Positions 17,486 to 20,321 of a stretch of 20,321 nucleotides of DNA are shown here, piece after piece. A program made the translations under genes and the position numbers. Each line of letters starts with the position of its first letter. Position 1 is the first letter of the stretch. This DNA comes from Mesotaenium endlicherianum (Eukaryota; Streptophyta; Zygnematophyceae; Zygnematales; Mesotaeniaceae), in assembly GCA_009602735.1 (NCBI GenBank), contig WELA01003208.1:364933-385253 (forward strand). The letters are read 5' to 3'. The notes beneath the pieces are model-generated. The model worked only from the letters and a program-made list of their open reading frames with translations, searched no databases and was not told the origin of the DNA.

Positions 17486-18964
17486 ATGGTAAGGACAAGG
17501 TCTAAAACTAGCAACTCCCAAGACATGGAGAACCAGGATAACGAGAATGTCGAAAACCAGGCGGAAAACCATGTAGCGGGAAACCGTACCTATTCGGAAG
17601 CAGTAGCGGATACTGCAGCTAGGGAGGCTGCAGATGAGGCAGCTGCTATTGCCTCAGTCGCAGCTCAGCAAGCTGAGGAGGAGATAGCCAGACTAGAAGC
17701 TGAACAAGTAGCAAAGGCCGCTGAAGATACAGAAAGGAGGGAAAGACAGCCAGCTGACGAGCTCACTGTCGAGGAACTCATGGCATCAAGGGCCAATGTT
17801 CTGAACCCACCTCCTGCTGTACAACTCAATGTACCCCTAGGTCAAATACGTGACCGGCTGAATGCGGCAGGAATTGCTGCTGCAGGAACGAAAGGGATTG
17901 TTGAGGACACTACTCAGCGAGTAGATGCCAATGCTGCTGCTGCATTTGTTAATCTACCACCCCAAAGTGTAGACTTGCGAGCATTGTTCGTTCAGATGCA
18001 GTCGCAAATGGCGACCATGTATCAGTCCCAGCAGGAGGACAAAAGAATCATAATGTCCCTACTCCGGGACAGAGACCAACTGGGGTCTCACACCACTAGT
18101 GGTGGTGGCCGAGGGCCTAGTAAGCCCAAGCCGAAACCTCCCCAGGACTATGATCCTGAGGGAAACAGAAAATATTACCTGATCAAGTTTCTCGCGGATG
18201 TTGAGCAGTGGCTGGAGAACTACCCAGAACTGCAAGATTACGAGAAGGTCAGGCACACCGGTGCGCTACTGAAAGGCAGTGCCGCAGACTGGTGGCTTTA
18301 CTGGAAGGAAGAGCGTAAGGCTCGGCAACTCGGTGACCCTACGTGGGTAGAGTTTGTCGAGAAGTTGCATGAGAAGTTTGATGTCATCAACCAGCAGGAG
18401 AAAGCTATCTATGCGATGATCTCCCTGACACTGAAGCAGACCACTTCAGTTGCTGAGTTTGCTCAAAAGTTCCAAGAGAACATGATGAAGCAGCCTGATT
18501 TGCCAGAACGGTATAGGATAGCATACTTCAGGTATGGCTTGAAATCCGAGGTCTCTGGTCATTTTGCTGAGAAAAAGTATGAGAAACTGGCTGACTTGAT
18601 CCAGGATGCTGACGCCTGGGATCAGCAGCAGTTCAATCACAAGCGCCAGAGTAACGCTTTGGTGTCTAAGATTGTCAAAAAGCCCCACGGTTCCTACAAT
18701 GCAGTTGAAGGAGACCAGGCTGAGGATAATCAGGGTGATGAATATGAGTATGAGTACAATGCTATTCAGTCTAGAGGTAGAGGTGGTCCCTCTCGAGGTG
18801 GCTATGGAAGGGGTGGTGGTAGGACTAAGCCGAGACCAGCCTCAGCAAAATCTACTTGCTACCATTGTCAGCAGAAAGGCCACTACAGAGAACAGTGTCC
18901 GGTCAAGCACCTGCCTAAGGTCGAGAGAAAAGACCAGCCTTTAAAAGACAGCAACAGTCAGTAA
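17486..18964 (+). CDS. gag: Gag polyprotein (plus-strand element)
   Basis: Gag (492 residues) assembles the particle and packages element RNA. The start at 17486 is the first ATG after the primer site. Residues 1-25 are basic/polar ([10 protein letters not shown]...). About 35-95 is Ala/Glu-rich, with heptad-like spacing that suggests a coiled coil. About 225-395 is the Retrotrans_gag domain, with [25 protein letters not shown] and the [12 protein letters not shown] block. An acidic EYEYEY patch leads into an RGG-rich stretch (428-450: [14 protein letters not shown]), then a complete zinc knuckle CX2CX4HX4C at 458-471 ([14 protein letters not shown]). The last codons overlap the pol frame and include the slippery heptamer. 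No break is visible, so this gag looks functional. Confidence 0.96.
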   Translation: MVRTRSKTSNSQDMENQDNENVENQAENHVAGNRTYSEAVADTAAREAADEAAAIASVAAQQAEEEIARLEAEQVAKAAEDTERRERQPADELTVEELMASRANVLNPPPAVQLNVPLGQIRDRLNAAGIAAAGTKGIVEDTTQRVDANAAAAFVNLPPQSVDLRALFVQMQSQMATMYQSQQEDKRIIMSLLRDRDQLGSHTTSGGGRGPSKPKPKPPQDYDPEGNRKYYLIKFLADVEQWLENYPELQDYEKVRHTGALLKGSAADWWLYWKEERKARQLGDPTWVEFVEKLHEKFDVINQQEKAIYAMISLTLKQTTSVAEFAQKFQENMMKQPDLPERYRIAYFRYGLKSEVSGHFAEKKYEKLADLIQDADAWDQQQFNHKRQSNALVSKIVKKPHGSYNAVEGDQAEDNQGDEYEYEYNAIQSRGRGGPSRGGYGRGGGRTKPRPASAKSTCYHCQQKGHYREQCPVKHLPKVERKDQPLKDSNSQ

Positions 18965-18987
18965 TCCAGTCTACTGACTGTGAGGAT
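18940..18987 (+). promoter_or_regulatory. -1 ribosomal frameshift signal between gag and pol (plus element)
   Basis: The heptamer T TTA AAA (18940-18946) is in gag phase (codons TTA at 18941, AAA at 18944), 15 bases before the gag TAA (18962-18964). A 7-base spacer leads to a perfect 10-bp hairpin, ACAGTCAGTA (18954-18963), loop ATCCAGTC (18964-18971), TACTGACTGT (18972-18981). The gag stop straddles the first arm and the loop. The loop start ATCC can also pair with GGAT at 18984-18987, allowing a small H-type pseudoknot. Moving back one base enters the pol frame, which has been open since 18919. The layout matches known -1 frameshift sites; activity itself is inferred. Confidence 0.82.
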
Positions 18988-20321
18988 GCTAGAGATAGTG
19001 AGTCGTCACTAGCTGCCCTCGTAGCAGGTATTATGGGTCCTGCTGAACTGGATTCACTATGCATGCCTGACAAACAGATAAAGGAGACCATCAGTAATAT
19101 AGACGTCCAGAGAGTGCACACTCTGGATGCTCTTGTTCCACCTGATGTCCAACATTTCTTTGCTACGTCAGGAGAACAATGCGAAAGTCAGGAAAAGACA
19201 GTCCCCCCTATCCTACTGCATTGCATGATTGCAGGTAGGAAGGTGAGGGCATTTGTTGACGGAGGGGCGTCACATACTTTTATTCACAAGGACTTAGTTA
19301 AGCGGCTAAGGCTGCCTACTGTCACCCAAGGGAATAGAAAAATATTCCTTGGAGATGCCTCAAGTATCCCGGGAGGAGTTATAACCAAGCCTATTGAGGT
19401 CCAGTTAGGTTCTGGCATTGCAGTTCTAACTGAAACGCTTACATTTGAGGTACTCAACACTGGCTTTTATGATCTCGTGCTAGGCAGGTCCTGGCTTAAT
19501 AGACATCAAGCTGAAGTGTGTTGGAGCAGAGGTACAGTTAAAGTGAGAGGAGCCAGTGATGGGCAGACTGACTTGGCACCCACCAGTGCTCTTCCTCTTG
19601 TCCTGTGTGGATGGCAAATGAAGGAAAAGAAGAGGCTTCCAGAAGGATGCAAGTTGCTGAATGCAATGGAGTTCGTCAAAAGCTGGAACCAGAAGGAAGA
19701 CAGAATGTTCTGTCTGCTGCTAAGAGAGGTACCTCCTCAACCTGAAGAAGTGGTTGAGAAAAAGGTAAGCCCTCCGGAGCACCCTACTGCTGCAAAAATT
19801 GTTGCTCAGTACACTGATGTGTTTAACATGCCTCCAGGACTACCCCCTAAAAGGGAAGTAGATCATAGGATTGATCTATTACCTGGTAGCCAGCCACCCT
19901 GGCAACGCACTTATGGCTTGTCTTATTTGGAGAGCGAGGAGTTGAAAACACAGATTGCAGAGCTGGAGGAAAATGGTTACATTTCTCCCAGTAAATCACC
20001 GTACGGCGCACCTATCCTATTTGTTAAGAAAAAGGATGGCAGTATGCGGATGTGTGTGGATTACAGAGCCCTGAACAGAATTACAGTAAAGAACAAGTAT
20101 GCTTTACCCAGAATCGAGGACTTGCTTGATACCCTGTCTGGCGCTAAGGTGTTCAGTAAGATAGATCTCAAGAGTGGTTATCATCAAATCAGAATTGCTG
20201 AGGGGGATGAACACAAGACTGCTTTCCGCACACGTAATGGACACTATGAGTTCAACGTGATGCCATTTGGACTGACTAATGCTCCTGCTACCTTTATGGG
20301 TGCTATGAATGACATTTTCAG
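18946..20321 (+). CDS. pol: Pol: protease and reverse transcriptase, partial at window end
   Basis: The frame is -1 relative to gag, open from 18919 and uninterrupted to the final base, so the protein continues outside the window. It has no ATG near its start and is expected to be made only as Gag-Pol by frameshifting; I start it at the first codon after the slip. The protease block is [16 protein letters not shown] (catalytic Asp at 19258-19260, about residue 105), followed by [12 protein letters not shown] starts near 19830 ([17 protein letters not shown]), with [41 protein letters not shown] and [12 protein letters not shown]; the YxDD box is just past the end. The protease has D-G-G instead of the usual D-S-G or D-T-G. 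Confidence 0.95.

Larger units (their letters stand above)
16731..20321 (+). mobile_element. Ty3/gypsy LTR retrotransposon, 5' part, apparently intact
   Basis: Probable LTR, tRNA-Met primer site, gag and the start of pol follow in order, and the window ends inside RT. Protease before RT and the RT blocks fit Ty3/gypsy; the class within it cannot be decided without integrase and C-terminus. Gag is one open frame, and pol shows no stop over its visible 458 codons. In contrast with the minus-strand chromovirus, nothing here looks decayed, so this may be a young copy. Its gag and RT are clearly different from the chromovirus, so the two belong to different families. Confidence 0.92.

Overview
The window is nuclear DNA from a eukaryote, most likely a land plant or other streptophyte. 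Two Ty3/gypsy LTR retrotransposons lie on opposite strands in AT-rich, gene-poor DNA full of microsatellites and decayed tandem repeats. One has the chromodomain and GPY/F module of chromoviruses, and both have primer sites complementary to initiator tRNA-Met. I see no confident host gene, tRNA, rRNA or CRISPR array. A non-flowering plant is only a guess, because no host gene anchors the taxonomy.

Layout. 1-69 is a CT microsatellite. 70-4690 has no convincing gene: a short candidate exon (374-603, minus), a T-poor GCA/ACA-rich tract (about 1640-2400), a G-run cluster (2590-2637) and three small tandem duplications. 4700-5020 is the tail of an LTR element on the plus strand, and it forms an inverted repeat with the element that follows. 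5021-5230 is a short open frame of unclear origin. 5310-13388 is a degenerate chromovirus on the minus strand: LTR, primer site, gag, protease, RT, RNase H, integrase, chromodomain, purine tract, LTR. Its gag is split by a 1.55-kb insertion (10782-12332). 13389-16730 is again gene-poor, with diverged repeats and a decayed open frame. From about 16.7 kb to the window end is the 5' part of a second, plus-strand Ty3/gypsy element: probable LTR, primer site, intact gag, and pol that stays open to the last base inside RT.

The genes form two copies of one replication programme: Gag packages RNA, protease matures the polyprotein, RT/RNase H copies the RNA from a tRNA primer, and integrase inserts the product. 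The minus-strand copy is dead, with many stops, frame changes, a lost zinc-knuckle cysteine and a lysine at the catalytic glutamate of integrase. The plus-strand copy shows no break in what is visible.

The main result is at the gag/pol junctions. In both elements pol is in the -1 frame relative to gag. The overlap holds a canonical slippery heptamer in the correct gag phase (A AAA AAC in the minus element, T TTA AAA in the plus element), followed by a perfect hairpin that contains all or part of the gag stop codon. This argues for programmed -1 ribosomal frameshifting as the Gag-Pol switch in two distinct families of the same genome.
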